A stretch of DNA of 10,429 nt from BMS3ABIN04 sp965554225 (GCA_965554225.1 CBEVZC010000105.1:1-10429); one strand, 5' to 3'. Numbered from the stretch's first letter, positions 1 through 5,528 are shown. Translations and numbers: made by a program. Notes: a model not told the origin generated them from the letters alone.

Positions 1-57
1 AAATCATTAATGCCTATCTTTATCTCGGATTTGCTTGTTCATAAGGAACGACTAAAT

Positions 58-80
58 AAAAATCAAATAATATGATTTTT
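58..80. terminator. AT-rich inverted repeat after the 50-aa ORF, possible weak terminator
   Basis: A perfect 8-bp inverted repeat, AAAAATCA (58-65) and TGATTTTT (73-80), flanks a 7-nt loop and lies 3 nt beyond the stop of the small ORF. The stem holds a single G:C pair and its own T/A runs form the tail on either strand, so as an intrinsic terminator it would be weak. In AT-rich DNA such repeats also arise by chance. Confidence 0.25.
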
Positions 81-83
81 AGA

Positions 84-236
84 TTAGTCAGGGTTTATAA
101 TTGTAATCTTTTCTTTTGATAGATTAAATTGATTTGCAAGTTTTTCTATCTTCTCGGATTCAAGTGTTTCATTGTAAAATGAATGTAAATATAGACTGAA
201 AACATCAGATTCGATGCTATGTTCCGCATCTTCCAT
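84..236 (-). CDS. Small hypothetical protein, 50 aa, possible second cassette ORF
   Basis: A 50-codon frame starts MEDAEHSIES and ends KITIINPD before TAA. An in-frame stop (TAA, 246-248) lies just upstream, so the ATG at 234-236 is the only sensible start. The product is acidic in its first half and has a predicted amphipathic helix rich in E, K and L (around residues 24-42). There is no signal peptide, membrane segment, cysteine cluster or motif that I recognise. It begins 50 nt after the end of the hairpin that follows the methyltransferase, on the same strand, which is where the ORF of the next gene cassette would sit in an integron. It is short and without known homologues from memory, so it could be a chance frame. 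No function is proposed. Confidence 0.4.
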   Translation of the reverse strand: MEDAEHSIESDVFSLYLHSFYNETLESEKIEKLANQFNLSKEKITIINPD

Positions 237-282
237 ATATCCAAATTATCCCATAATTTCAATTTTAGTTCGTTTTTTTTAT

Positions 283-419
283 GCACCACAACGATTTGGG
301 TATGTGTAGTTTGGACTTTTGAAGTACTTCACTTTTATTTTACGACTAAATTTCTTTGCTTGCATACTCTTTCTATTTATGACTATCGTCCGCATTACAT
401 ATAGCTTTTGTTGTAGGGC
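283..419 (-). other. attC-like recombination site: long two-stem imperfect hairpin
   Basis: Two nested, separately paired stems are seen. The outer pair is 410-419 (GTTGTAGGGC on the plus strand) against 283-292, matching at 8 of 10 positions. The inner pair is 388-404 against 300-316, matching at 12 of 17 with two further G:U-type positions. Unequal unpaired spacers (5 and 7 nt) separate the stems and the central loop is about 71 nt. Read on the minus strand the outer boxes are CTACAAC (410-416) and GTTGTGG (286-292). This nested, spaced layout and length of about 131 nt is that of integron attC sites (R''/L''...L'/R'). The boxes depart from the strict RYYYAAC and GTTRRRY consensus: the right-hand box keeps GTT but has two misfits. 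It begins 9 nt after the methyltransferase stop, as an attC does at a cassette end. It could instead be a long terminator-like or unrelated repeat. Confidence 0.55.
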
Positions 420-428
420 GTTTTTTTC

Positions 429-1358
429 TTAATAAAGTTTCAGCATATTTTCAAAAGGTTCAGTTCGTTTTTTTGTTAAATCTATATATTCTTGACTTAT
501 TTCAAATCCAACATATTTTCTGTTACTCTTTAAAGCAGCAATTGCTGTTGTCCCACTACCCATAAAAGGGTCTAAAATAATGTCGGTTGTAAATGAATAA
601 AGTTGTATTAAACGATATGGCAAATCAATAGGAAAAGGTGCAGGGTGCCCAACTCTTCTTGCTGATTCAGCATTAAAAGTCCAAATAGATTTAGTCCACT
701 CCATAAAATCCTCTTTGCTAATTGTGTTTTGCTTTAAATCTTTTTCATTCTTTTTTCTTTCTCGTTTATAATCTCCTTTTGAGAATACTAAAATATATTC
801 GTGAATATCTCTTAAGATAGGATTTGAAGCAGACATCCAACTACCCCAAGCAGTTGAAGGGCTTGCACTTGCAGCTTTATTCCAAATTATTTCACCGCGC
901 ATATTAAATCCTATTTCTATCATCATTTGAGAAATATAATCGGAAATAGGGATGTAAGGTTTTCGTCCAAGATTTGCAACATTTATGCATGCTCGACCAC
1001 CATTTACTAAAACTCGATATGTTTCTTTAAATACCTTTTTTAACATTTCTAAATATTCATTTAATGATAAGTCTTCGTCATATTCTTTTGAAACATTATA
1101 CGGTGGAGAAGTTATCATTAAATGTAAAGAATTATCTGGTATCATTGACATATCTTCTGCTGAACCAAGAATTGTAGTATTCAATAATTTTGTCGGAAAT
1201 TCGTTAGTTTCTTTGCTAACTTCTTTACTATTATTAAGCTCATTATAAAGTTTTGAGTTGTAAAACTTTGTAGAGTCGTGATTTATCCGTCCATTAGTGC
1301 CAAATGAACTTGATTCCGTTCCTTTTTTTCTTTGATATGTTGTTTTCATTTTCTTCAC
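429..1358 (-). CDS. Type II DNA methyltransferase, beta-class amino (N4-cytosine or N6-adenine)
   Basis: Transfers a methyl group from S-adenosylmethionine to an exocyclic amino group of a base in the recognition site, protecting host DNA from the partner nuclease. The catalytic motif IV TSPPY is at residues 83-87 and the AdoMet-binding motif I DPFMGSGTT at 263-271, followed by VGFEIS (283-288). Catalytic motif first and AdoMet motif last is the beta-class order. SPPY rather than DPPY leans to N4-cytosine but does not settle it. The stretch between the motifs (residues 88-260, including WNKAASASPS and HPAPFP) holds the target-recognition part. At 309 aa the length is normal. The first 60 residues are charged and poorly conserved-looking. 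The GTG start overlaps the nuclease stop by 4 nt (GTGA); an in-frame ATG three codons on (1347-1349) is an alternative. It is the second gene of a nuclease-methyltransferase operon. Confidence 0.9.
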   Translation of the reverse strand: MKKMKTTYQRKKGTESSSFGTNGRINHDSTKFYNSKLYNELNNSKEVSKETNEFPTKLLNTTILGSAEDMSMIPDNSLHLMITSPPYNVSKEYDEDLSLNEYLEMLKKVFKETYRVLVNGGRACINVANLGRKPYIPISDYISQMMIEIGFNMRGEIIWNKAASASPSTAWGSWMSASNPILRDIHEYILVFSKGDYKRERKKNEKDLKQNTISKEDFMEWTKSIWTFNAESARRVGHPAPFPIDLPYRLIQLYSFTTDIILDPFMGSGTTAIAALKSNRKYVGFEISQEYIDLTKKRTEPFENMLKLY

Positions 1359-2212
1359 ATCTTATTTATTAAACTTAAAAATTTCTCTGCCTTTGAAATA
1401 TCATCATTTCCCTTTGCAGATACAGTAATTATTTCCCCCAACTTTCTTTTAGATAACATTGAAGAAAAGAAATTCAAATCAGAATTTACCAAGTCAATAA
1501 TAAATTTGGACAGATCTTGATATTGTTTAAATGTCTGAAAGCCTTTATCTTTGGTATTTTTTATAAATTCATCTGTTGGATTAGGGTATAGGGAAATGAA
1601 ACCTTGAATAATACCTGATTTTTTCAAGAAATCTACTTTTTTAAAATAGTTTTTTGTGATAGGTGTATTACCAAGTATTACAATTGGTATTTTAGTTGAT
1701 TCAGGTCCAGAAACTCTAATGTTTATTGATTTTCCAATTGCTTTTAACATGGAATCTGAACGAAGTATCGAAGGGTTACCTTTATGTGTTTTGAAATCAC
1801 CAATAAATTTTACTTGCCCGTTATCGTATTGGTAATTGTTTACAATACTCATTTTGATTTCAAAAAGTAGTTTTATATTTTCTGCTTTTTGTTGAGTTTC
1901 GTTAGTAGTGCAAAATGCTAAATCGGCATCACTTTGGGTGGATAATCCAAGTACCGGACAAACAACACTATTTACAGCAAAAAGCCCTAAACTCTTAGCA
2001 ATCGGTTGAAAAAAGTCTTTACTCCATTTTTCTGTATATTGGCCGATTAAAGAATTTCTACTTTGTAACGTTTGTCCCTCTGTACTTTTTCCTTTTGGAA
2101 CATATGCAAAATATCCGTCAGTTAGTTTATAAAATAACTGTTCGGGTGAAGCAAAATTTTTTAATGCTTCAATAAAAAATTGTTTCTCTTTATCGATATT
2201 CCAAAATTTCAT
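1355..2212 (-). CDS. Putative type II restriction endonuclease, PD-(D/E)XK fold
   Basis: Protein of 285 aa encoded immediately before, and overlapping by 4 nt with, an amino-methyltransferase gene, the classic position of its cognate nuclease. The sequence shows a plausible PD-(D/E)XK core: SDADLAF (Asp95/Asp97) at the end of one strand, then about 20 residues on LLFEIKMS (Glu118, Lys120) in the next. These would bind the metal ions that cut DNA. Further on, GNPSILRSDSMLKAIGK (145-161) looks like a conserved helix; its R-S-D-S (151-154) recalls the R-x-D-R recognition motif of CCGG-cutting enzymes such as NgoMIV, but this is only suggestive. No helicase or translocase domain is present, so a type II enzyme is the simplest reading. 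The ATG start has no Shine-Dalgarno site; a candidate promoter lies about 25 nt upstream. No controller (C) protein gene is seen. The exact specificity cannot be read from the sequence. Confidence 0.75.
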   Translation of the reverse strand: MKFWNIDKEKQFFIEALKNFASPEQLFYKLTDGYFAYVPKGKSTEGQTLQSRNSLIGQYTEKWSKDFFQPIAKSLGLFAVNSVVCPVLGLSTQSDADLAFCTTNETQQKAENIKLLFEIKMSIVNNYQYDNGQVKFIGDFKTHKGNPSILRSDSMLKAIGKSINIRVSGPESTKIPIVILGNTPITKNYFKKVDFLKKSGIIQGFISLYPNPTDEFIKNTKDKGFQTFKQYQDLSKFIIDLVNSDLNFFSSMLSKRKLGEIITVSAKGNDDISKAEKFLSLINKM

Positions 2213-2236
2213 TTCTATTTCATTCTATTTAAGATA

Positions 2237-2244
2237 CAAAGATA
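2237..2244 (-). promoter_or_regulatory. Candidate Bacteroidota-type -7 element before the restriction operon
   Basis: On the minus strand TATCTTTG matches the Bacteroidota -7 consensus TAnnTTTG exactly and sits 24 nt before the endonuclease ATG, a suitable distance for a short leader. No convincing TTTG/TTG -33 element is found 19-21 nt further upstream, so the call rests on the one box. If real, the restriction-modification pair carries its own promoter inside the presumed cassette. Confidence 0.35.
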
Positions 2245-2295
2245 AGATTTATATCTCTCTGTTTTGAGGAATTTATTTTAGTTCTTTCAAATGAA

Positions 2296-2352
2296 ACCCA
2301 ACGTCTCAATACATCCATTCTATATATCGGGACTATATGTTTTTAGTTGTTT
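2296..2352 (-). other. Possible attC/attI-like junction ending in GTTGGGT
   Basis: On the minus strand GTTGGGT (2296-2302) fits the integron core-site consensus GTTRRRY at all seven positions. It can pair imperfectly with AAACAAC (2346-2352; 5 of 7), and inside that CTAAAAACAT pairs with ATGTATTGAG at 8 of 10 positions, leaving a loop of about 22 nt. The whole is 57 nt, the lower end of known attC lengths. It lies between the integrase remnant and the endonuclease gene, so the predicted G/TT crossover would place the left border of the restriction cassette at about 2301. The region is very AT-rich and the pairing is weak, so chance is possible. Confidence 0.35.
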
Positions 2353-2401
2353 ATATTACGAAATATAAAACTTTAAATATGAAAAAAAATTATAGAGAAT
2401 T

Positions 2402-2562
2402 TCAACTTTCTTTCTCTCTCATTTCAATAGGATGCTTTTTATTATGGAAAAAGATAAACTTTTTTATCCAATTAATGTAAGATTCTTCGGTTCTTAAGCT
2501 ATAGTGCTTAATCCGAATAACTTGTCTACTTGGTCTAATAATCGAGGCTTATTCTCAGTCAT
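2402..2562 (-). pseudogene. intI: Integron integrase (IntI) N-terminal remnant, frameshifted and truncated
   Basis: An ATG (2560-2562) opens a frame reading MTENKPRLLDQV. Homology then continues in a different frame as RQVIRIKHYSLRTEESY followed by INWIKKFIFFHNKKHPIEM, ending at TGA (2402-2404). Joined, this matches the N-terminal core-binding domain of integron tyrosine recombinases: IntI1 has VLDQLRERIRYLHYSLRTE and then HWVRAFIRFHGVRHP at the same places. The shift at 2525-2529 is explained by loss of one base (CAAGTAGACAA instead of CAA GTN AGA CAA). After the TGA, removing one base restores V-E-I-L (2395-2406), like the V-E-x-F-L of the family, so a second indel is likely. Only about 190 nt remain before the endonuclease gene, and no catalytic domain (R...HxxR...Y) is present, so the gene is dead. 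A XerC/D-type recombinase fragment is less likely, given the specific HYSLRTE and W-x-x-x-F-I-x-F-H pattern. Confidence 0.85.
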
Positions 2563-2603
2563 ACTATTTCAATCTTTTTTTTTCCAAAATCTTACGAGTA
2601 ACT

Positions 2604-2641
2604 GCCGGATACCGGAATCTACTAAACAAACAGATACCGGC
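2604..2641. repeat. GC-rich hairpin upstream of the integrase remnant
   Basis: CCGGAATCT (2612-2620) and AGATACCGG (2632-2640) form a 9-bp stem with one mismatch around an 11-nt loop. A further GCCGG (2604-2608) offers an alternative pairing with CCGGC (2637-2641), and ATACCGG occurs twice (2609-2615, 2634-2640). It stands out as a GC-rich island in AT-rich spacer, 42 nt before the integrase start codon. It has no T-tract on either side, so it is not an intrinsic terminator. The rest of the 2563-2807 spacer shows only short stop-ridden frames. Confidence 0.45.
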
Positions 2642-2807
2642 GTTCTCCCAAAGAGATGCTATTAGTACAAATTAATAAGAGTGCTAAATTTTATCCCTAA
2701 CAGTCCATATCTAAATCTTTACTATTTTTTTAAACCGCTTTGGAGAGCCTCATTAAGAACCGGATTAAGAGTAATAAAGTAATTAACTGTGGAATAAACA
2801 AGCAAGT

Positions 2808-3311
2808 CTAAATATTTATTTCCTTCGGATCGTTTTCGGTTTTAACATTAAACCATTCTTCTTCTTTAAATTCTTTATCTGTTATTTTATCTAATGGAAG
2901 TTTAAAATATTTACCTTGTGCAGTAACTGCTTTTTCTCCGTTTCCCAATACTATTTCGCCTGTTCCCTCAAAAGTCCGGGAACCTTCTTTTGTCAATCTT
3001 GCTACTACTTTAACAGTTTCTCCCAAAGGAATCGGTTTTCTGAATTTCAAATTCAGTTCTAAAGTTACACCCCAGATGTTTTTATCTTTAATTAATATTG
3101 TCCTTCCTATAGCTTCATCCAGAACCGTAGAGGCTATTCCGCCGTGCAGTCTTCCAGGATAACCTTGATGAAATTTACTCGGAGTAAAAAGAGCTATGAG
3201 TTCATCATCCTCAACTTCATAAAATGATGTTTTAAGTCCGAATTCATTATTAATTCCGCAAACAAAACATAGCTTTGAATTATTTTGTTTTTCCAAAACC
3301 GAATGTTTCAT
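2808..3311 (-). CDS. PaaI-family hotdog-fold thioesterase, 167 aa
   Basis: A single hotdog domain of the PaaI/YbgC-like superfamily, expected to hydrolyse an acyl-CoA or related thioester in the cytoplasm. From the chosen start the landmarks are CFVCG (residues 15-19), as in many members with a short N-terminal Cys pair, then GRLHGGIASTVLDEAIG (53-69) holding the HGG turn and the acidic residue on the central helix that form the active site. The strands GVTLELNLKFRKPIPLG (81-97) and GNGEKAVTAQGKYF follow. The last 30 residues are charged and outside the domain. The frame stays open for 20 more codons upstream, but ATG at 3309-3311 has a GAGGA ribosome site 4 nt ahead (3316-3320) and starts at the usual distance from CFVCG. 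It lies 81 nt after the channel gene and may be cotranscribed with it. The substrate cannot be told. Confidence 0.85.
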   Translation of the reverse strand: MKHSVLEKQNNSKLCFVCGINNEFGLKTSFYEVEDDELIALFTPSKFHQGYPGRLHGGIASTVLDEAIGRTILIKDKNIWGVTLELNLKFRKPIPLGETVKVVARLTKEGSRTFEGTGEIVLGNGEKAVTAQGKYFKLPLDKITDKEFKEEEWFNVKTENDPKEINI

Positions 3312-3315
3312 GGTA

Positions 3316-3320
3316 TCCTC
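3316..3320 (-). promoter_or_regulatory. Ribosome binding site GAGGA deciding the thioesterase start
   Basis: GAGGA on the minus strand lies 4 nt before the ATG at 3309-3311. The longer in-frame start at 3371 has no comparable site and would add hydrophobic residues foreign to the family. Confidence 0.55.
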
Positions 3321-3392
3321 AAGAAAATTATTAAAGCTTGCTACATAAATTACAAAATAAAATGGCATCAATCTATTTTACTATATTAGAAT

Positions 3393-4325
3393 TTATGTTG
3401 AGGGAGGTTTTGTTCCGGGTTTTCCTTCGGTTAAATTGTTATAAAATCTCTGTGTCGGGTAAGCTAGATCAATATTATCAAACTCGGCAAATGCTGTTAA
3501 AATATCTTCCCAAACTTTCTGCTCAACGGATCGTCTTTTCCTGGCGTGACAGATAAATCTTATTGTTAACATAATCCCGCTGTCTTTTACGGTTGTATAA
3601 ACAATTGGAGTAAGATTTTTATAATAAATAAAATATTTTTTTGCCGCTTTTTTTACTTCTTTATCTGCTTTCCCTGTAAATTCTTGCGCATATTTTTCAA
3701 TTATACCGGATAAAATTTCTTTAGCTTTTTTCCAATCACTTTCAAAAGTTATAAGAACCGGAATTTCGTGCCAAATATATTCGAATCCCGCAGTATAGTT
3801 TGCCTGCGGAGTATTAAACACAATACCGTTTGGAATATGAATTATTCTACCGGTACTTTGGTCAGCATCTACCCAATTACCGATCTCAATTACGGAAAAC
3901 TGAAAAAGTCTAATATCAATTACATCGCCTGTTATATCGTTAATTTGAATGCGGTCACCGAGCTTAAAAGGTTGACGCGTAAGTACAAAAGACCAACCAA
4001 CCATATTAACAAGCAAATCTTTAAACGCAATTGCCAATCCGGCTGAAACTAATCCCAAATAAGTGCCAAGGGAACTGAAAGCACCGAACCAAATCCTAAC
4101 AAGAAAAATTATTCCCAGCAAAACTACAATATATTTAATAATCTTTTGCCATTGGTACATTACTGACTGATCTTCTATTCGGGAAATAATCAATCGAATA
4201 ATCAATCGCTGTGACAGCCATAAAACAATTATTGTTATTAATGAAAGTAAAATATCGGATTGCGCGTGAGCTGAGAATCCTAAATATCTTTGAATAAGTT
4301 CTGAGAGTGTTTCGGCGACTATCAT
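3393..4325 (-). CDS. MscS-family small-conductance mechanosensitive channel
   Basis: Inner-membrane channel that opens under membrane tension to release solutes on osmotic downshift. Membrane segments are seen at about residues 24-47, 60-81 and 84-115. The last is the Gly/Ala-rich pore helix (SSLGTYLGLVSAGLAIAFKDLL) that kinks into the amphipathic part. The beta domain follows with the family signature RQPFKLGDRIQI (117-128), GDVIDIRLF (133-141) and IIHIPNGIVFNTPQANYT (161-178), and then a C-terminal alpha/beta domain to residue 295. At 310 aa it is close to E. coli MscS (286 aa), with three membrane segments and no large extra domain. The last 15 residues are Pro/Gly/Lys-rich. It starts 21 nt after the DUF59 gene, so the two probably form one transcript. 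No Shine-Dalgarno site is seen. Confidence 0.93.
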   Translation of the reverse strand: MIVAETLSELIQRYLGFSAHAQSDILLSLITIIVLWLSQRLIIRLIISRIEDQSVMYQWQKIIKYIVVLLGIIFLVRIWFGAFSSLGTYLGLVSAGLAIAFKDLLVNMVGWSFVLTRQPFKLGDRIQINDITGDVIDIRLFQFSVIEIGNWVDADQSTGRIIHIPNGIVFNTPQANYTAGFEYIWHEIPVLITFESDWKKAKEILSGIIEKYAQEFTGKADKEVKKAAKKYFIYYKNLTPIVYTTVKDSGIMLTIRFICHARKRRSVEQKVWEDILTAFAEFDNIDLAYPTQRFYNNLTEGKPGTKPPST

Positions 4326-4346
4326 TATAGTTTATTTACTTTAAAT

Positions 4347-4619
4347 TTATGCATTTACAAAAACAATAGTTAAATATGGAAATTCCTTTTGCAGGGCTTC
4401 TCTTATTAAATCCTCAATTTTACCATAACCAAAAAAGTTATAAACCAAACTATATGCTTTAATGCTTGTAATAGGATTCATAAAGACCAATAATTTTTCT
4501 GCGATTGTATTGTATTTAATTCCGGCAACAAGTCCAAGCTCGCTTATAGGCAAGCCGCTTTCGGGATCAACCACTTCATCAAGAATTTCACCCAGCTTAT
4601 TTCTCATTTCATCATCCAT
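4347..4619 (-). CDS. MIP18/DUF59-family small protein lacking cysteine
   Basis: A 90-aa protein with the N-terminal helix and signature of the MIP18 (DUF59) fold, EVVDPESGLPISELGLVAGI (residues 15-34), followed by a strand, a helix (EDLIREALQKEF, 69-80) and a final strand. Family members (SufT, PaaD, eukaryotic MIP18) help assemble or deliver iron-sulfur clusters and usually carry a Cys in a TxxxCP-type loop. Here that loop reads MNPITS (47-52) and the whole protein has no cysteine, so a classical cluster-carrier role is doubtful. It precedes the MscS gene by 21 nt and likely shares its promoter. The ATG at 4617-4619 is chosen; an ATG four codons on is an alternative. Family assignment is fairly sure, function is not. 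Confidence 0.75.
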   Translation of the reverse strand: MDDEMRNKLGEILDEVVDPESGLPISELGLVAGIKYNTIAEKLLVFMNPITSIKAYSLVYNFFGYGKIEDLIREALQKEFPYLTIVFVNA

Positions 4620-4657
4620 ACCAACTTTTAATTGTTTGATGAACTTTGTAAAGTTAA

Positions 4658-4686
4658 ATAAAAATAATTAAGCAAACAGCAGTCAA
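4658..4686 (-). promoter_or_regulatory. Candidate sigma-70-like promoter for the DUF59-MscS genes
   Basis: On the minus strand TTGACT (4681-4686; five of six to TTGACA) and TTTTAT (4658-4663; four of six to TATAAT) are separated by exactly 17 nt. The -10 box lies 38 nt before the DUF59 start codon and the element is in the 115-nt gap after the lipoprotein gene. In AT-rich DNA the -10 match is weak evidence, and a Bacteroidota-type sigma factor would use different boxes. Confidence 0.3.
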
Positions 4687-4734
4687 TTGATTAATGTGTG
4701 TGTTTACAAAATATTTTTGCTACTGAACTAATTT

Positions 4735-5136
4735 TCAATTGACTCTTAATGCCAAATCGAGCGAAGCTTCTCCCAGTCTCCAAAAATGAAATGTATATTT
4801 TTTACCCTGCGTTAACTTAATGCTAAATGGAACCCTCATACTTGAAAGGACTTGAACACAGATAGTGGATTTCTTTTCTTTCGAATAAAATCGTACTGAA
4901 ACATCCCGGCCATTAACCTTTGATTCAACTCTGTCAAATTCCTCACAAGGAGTTCCTATACTTACAATACAAGAAAGTTTTATTTCTCCGTTTGTATTAG
5001 AGATTACTTCGACCGAATCAACCGAAGACCATAATCCGTGTATATATTCATCTTCTATTGGTGATGTACAACCGCCAATAATACTAATAATACCAATAAG
5101 TATTGATGTAACAACTAAAATGTTTTTTATAAACAT
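4735..5136 (-). CDS. Putative lipoprotein, 133 aa
   Basis: A type II signal peptide is clear: Lys4, a hydrophobic run ILVVTSILIGIISII (6-20) and the lipobox I-G-G-C with Cys23 as the lipidated residue, so the mature protein is tethered to a membrane facing the periplasm or outside. The mature part (about 110 aa) alternates short hydrophobic and polar stretches typical of a beta sandwich. It has three cysteines (56, 64, 93) in the arrangement G-x-P-C-E and I-C-V-Q seen, from memory, in small secreted beta-sandwich domains of unknown role that end in a G-x-x-Y-T-like strand (here GKKYTFHF, 111-118). It follows the preceding exported protein by 10 nt, so the two are very likely one operon and may act together. 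Function unknown. Confidence 0.7.
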   Translation of the reverse strand: MFIKNILVVTSILIGIISIIGGCTSPIEDEYIHGLWSSVDSVEVISNTNGEIKLSCIVSIGTPCEEFDRVESKVNGRDVSVRFYSKEKKSTICVQVLSSMRVPFSIKLTQGKKYTFHFWRLGEASLDLALRVN

Positions 5137-5146
5137 TTTGTATAAA

Positions 5147-5524
5147 TCACATTTTATTATAGATAAAATTTAAATTAAAACTATTCTTAAAATTATCCAT
5201 AATTTCCCTTAACAAACCTTGTGCTTCTTTGCTCTCGTACCAGTTTAGAAAACTTTGCATATTAGTAAAATGAATACGTACGTCAAGAGTTCTTTTAATT
5301 TCCCCGTCTGTAATAGAAAACCCGCTCAAATTATTAAGTTCCGACAATTTCTTTATAATGTTTGTTGGGAGCTTATAATTATCGTGCGGAATCTGTGTAA
5401 CAGCTTTAATACTTAATACAACAGATGTATTACTTTCATTTGGCTGCGGCGGCGTTTTGTCTTGCGCAAAAACTGAAGTAGAAAATCCCAAAAGCAATAA
5501 AAAAATTATGGTAATTCGTTTCAT
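5147..5524 (-). CDS. Exported hypothetical protein, 125 aa
   Basis: Residues 1-20 form a typical type I signal peptide: MKR, then the hydrophobic core ITIIFLLLLGFSTS, then V-F-A before Gln21 as the cleavage site. The mature protein is about 105 aa, begins with a Pro/Asn/Ser-rich linker and carries no cysteine, so it is probably periplasmic or secreted. A central KKLSELNNLSGF and a C-terminal helix QSFLNWYESKEAQGLLREIM are visible, but I recognise no family. It has the best ribosome binding site of the window (AGGAGGT, 5 nt from the ATG) and is first in a two-gene operon with the lipoprotein 10 nt downstream. The 197-nt spacer upstream must hold its promoter, but no box there is convincing. 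Confidence 0.7.
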   Translation of the reverse strand: MKRITIIFLLLLGFSTSVFAQDKTPPQPNESNTSVVLSIKAVTQIPHDNYKLPTNIIKKLSELNNLSGFSITDGEIKRTLDVRIHFTNMQSFLNWYESKEAQGLLREIMDNFKNSFNLNFIYNKM

Positions 5525-5528
5525 TGTT

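Noticed and set aside
219..404. Forward-strand frame of 61 codons
   Set aside because: It runs through the long hairpin and antisense to the small ORF; its Phe/Cys/Thr-rich product has no protein-like pattern and results from AT-rich sequence.
985..1248. Forward-strand frame of 87 codons opposite the methyltransferase
   Set aside because: It lies antisense to well-conserved methyltransferase codons and is explained as a shadow frame; no ribosome site or motif.
2604..2641. The hairpin as an intrinsic terminator
   Set aside because: No T-tract follows the stem on either strand.
2642..2683. Stop-free minus-strand frame before the integrase relic as another gene fragment
   Set aside because: It is short, has no start codon, and its translation resembles no family I know.
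3312..3371. Twenty-codon N-terminal extension of the thioesterase
   Set aside because: The downstream ATG has a GAGGA site and the usual family start; the extension looks like translated leader DNA.
2605..3852. CCGG-site avoidance as evidence for the nuclease target
   Set aside because: WCCGGW sequences are easy to find in the window (for example 2611-2616 and around 3850), so avoidance cannot be argued, and methylation would make it unnecessary.
4681..4744. Perfect 10-bp inverted repeat AGTCAATTGA...TCAATTGACT
   Set aside because: Both arms contain the palindrome TCAATTGA and the second lies inside the lipoprotein stop region; the 44-nt loop and AT richness make chance the simplest explanation.
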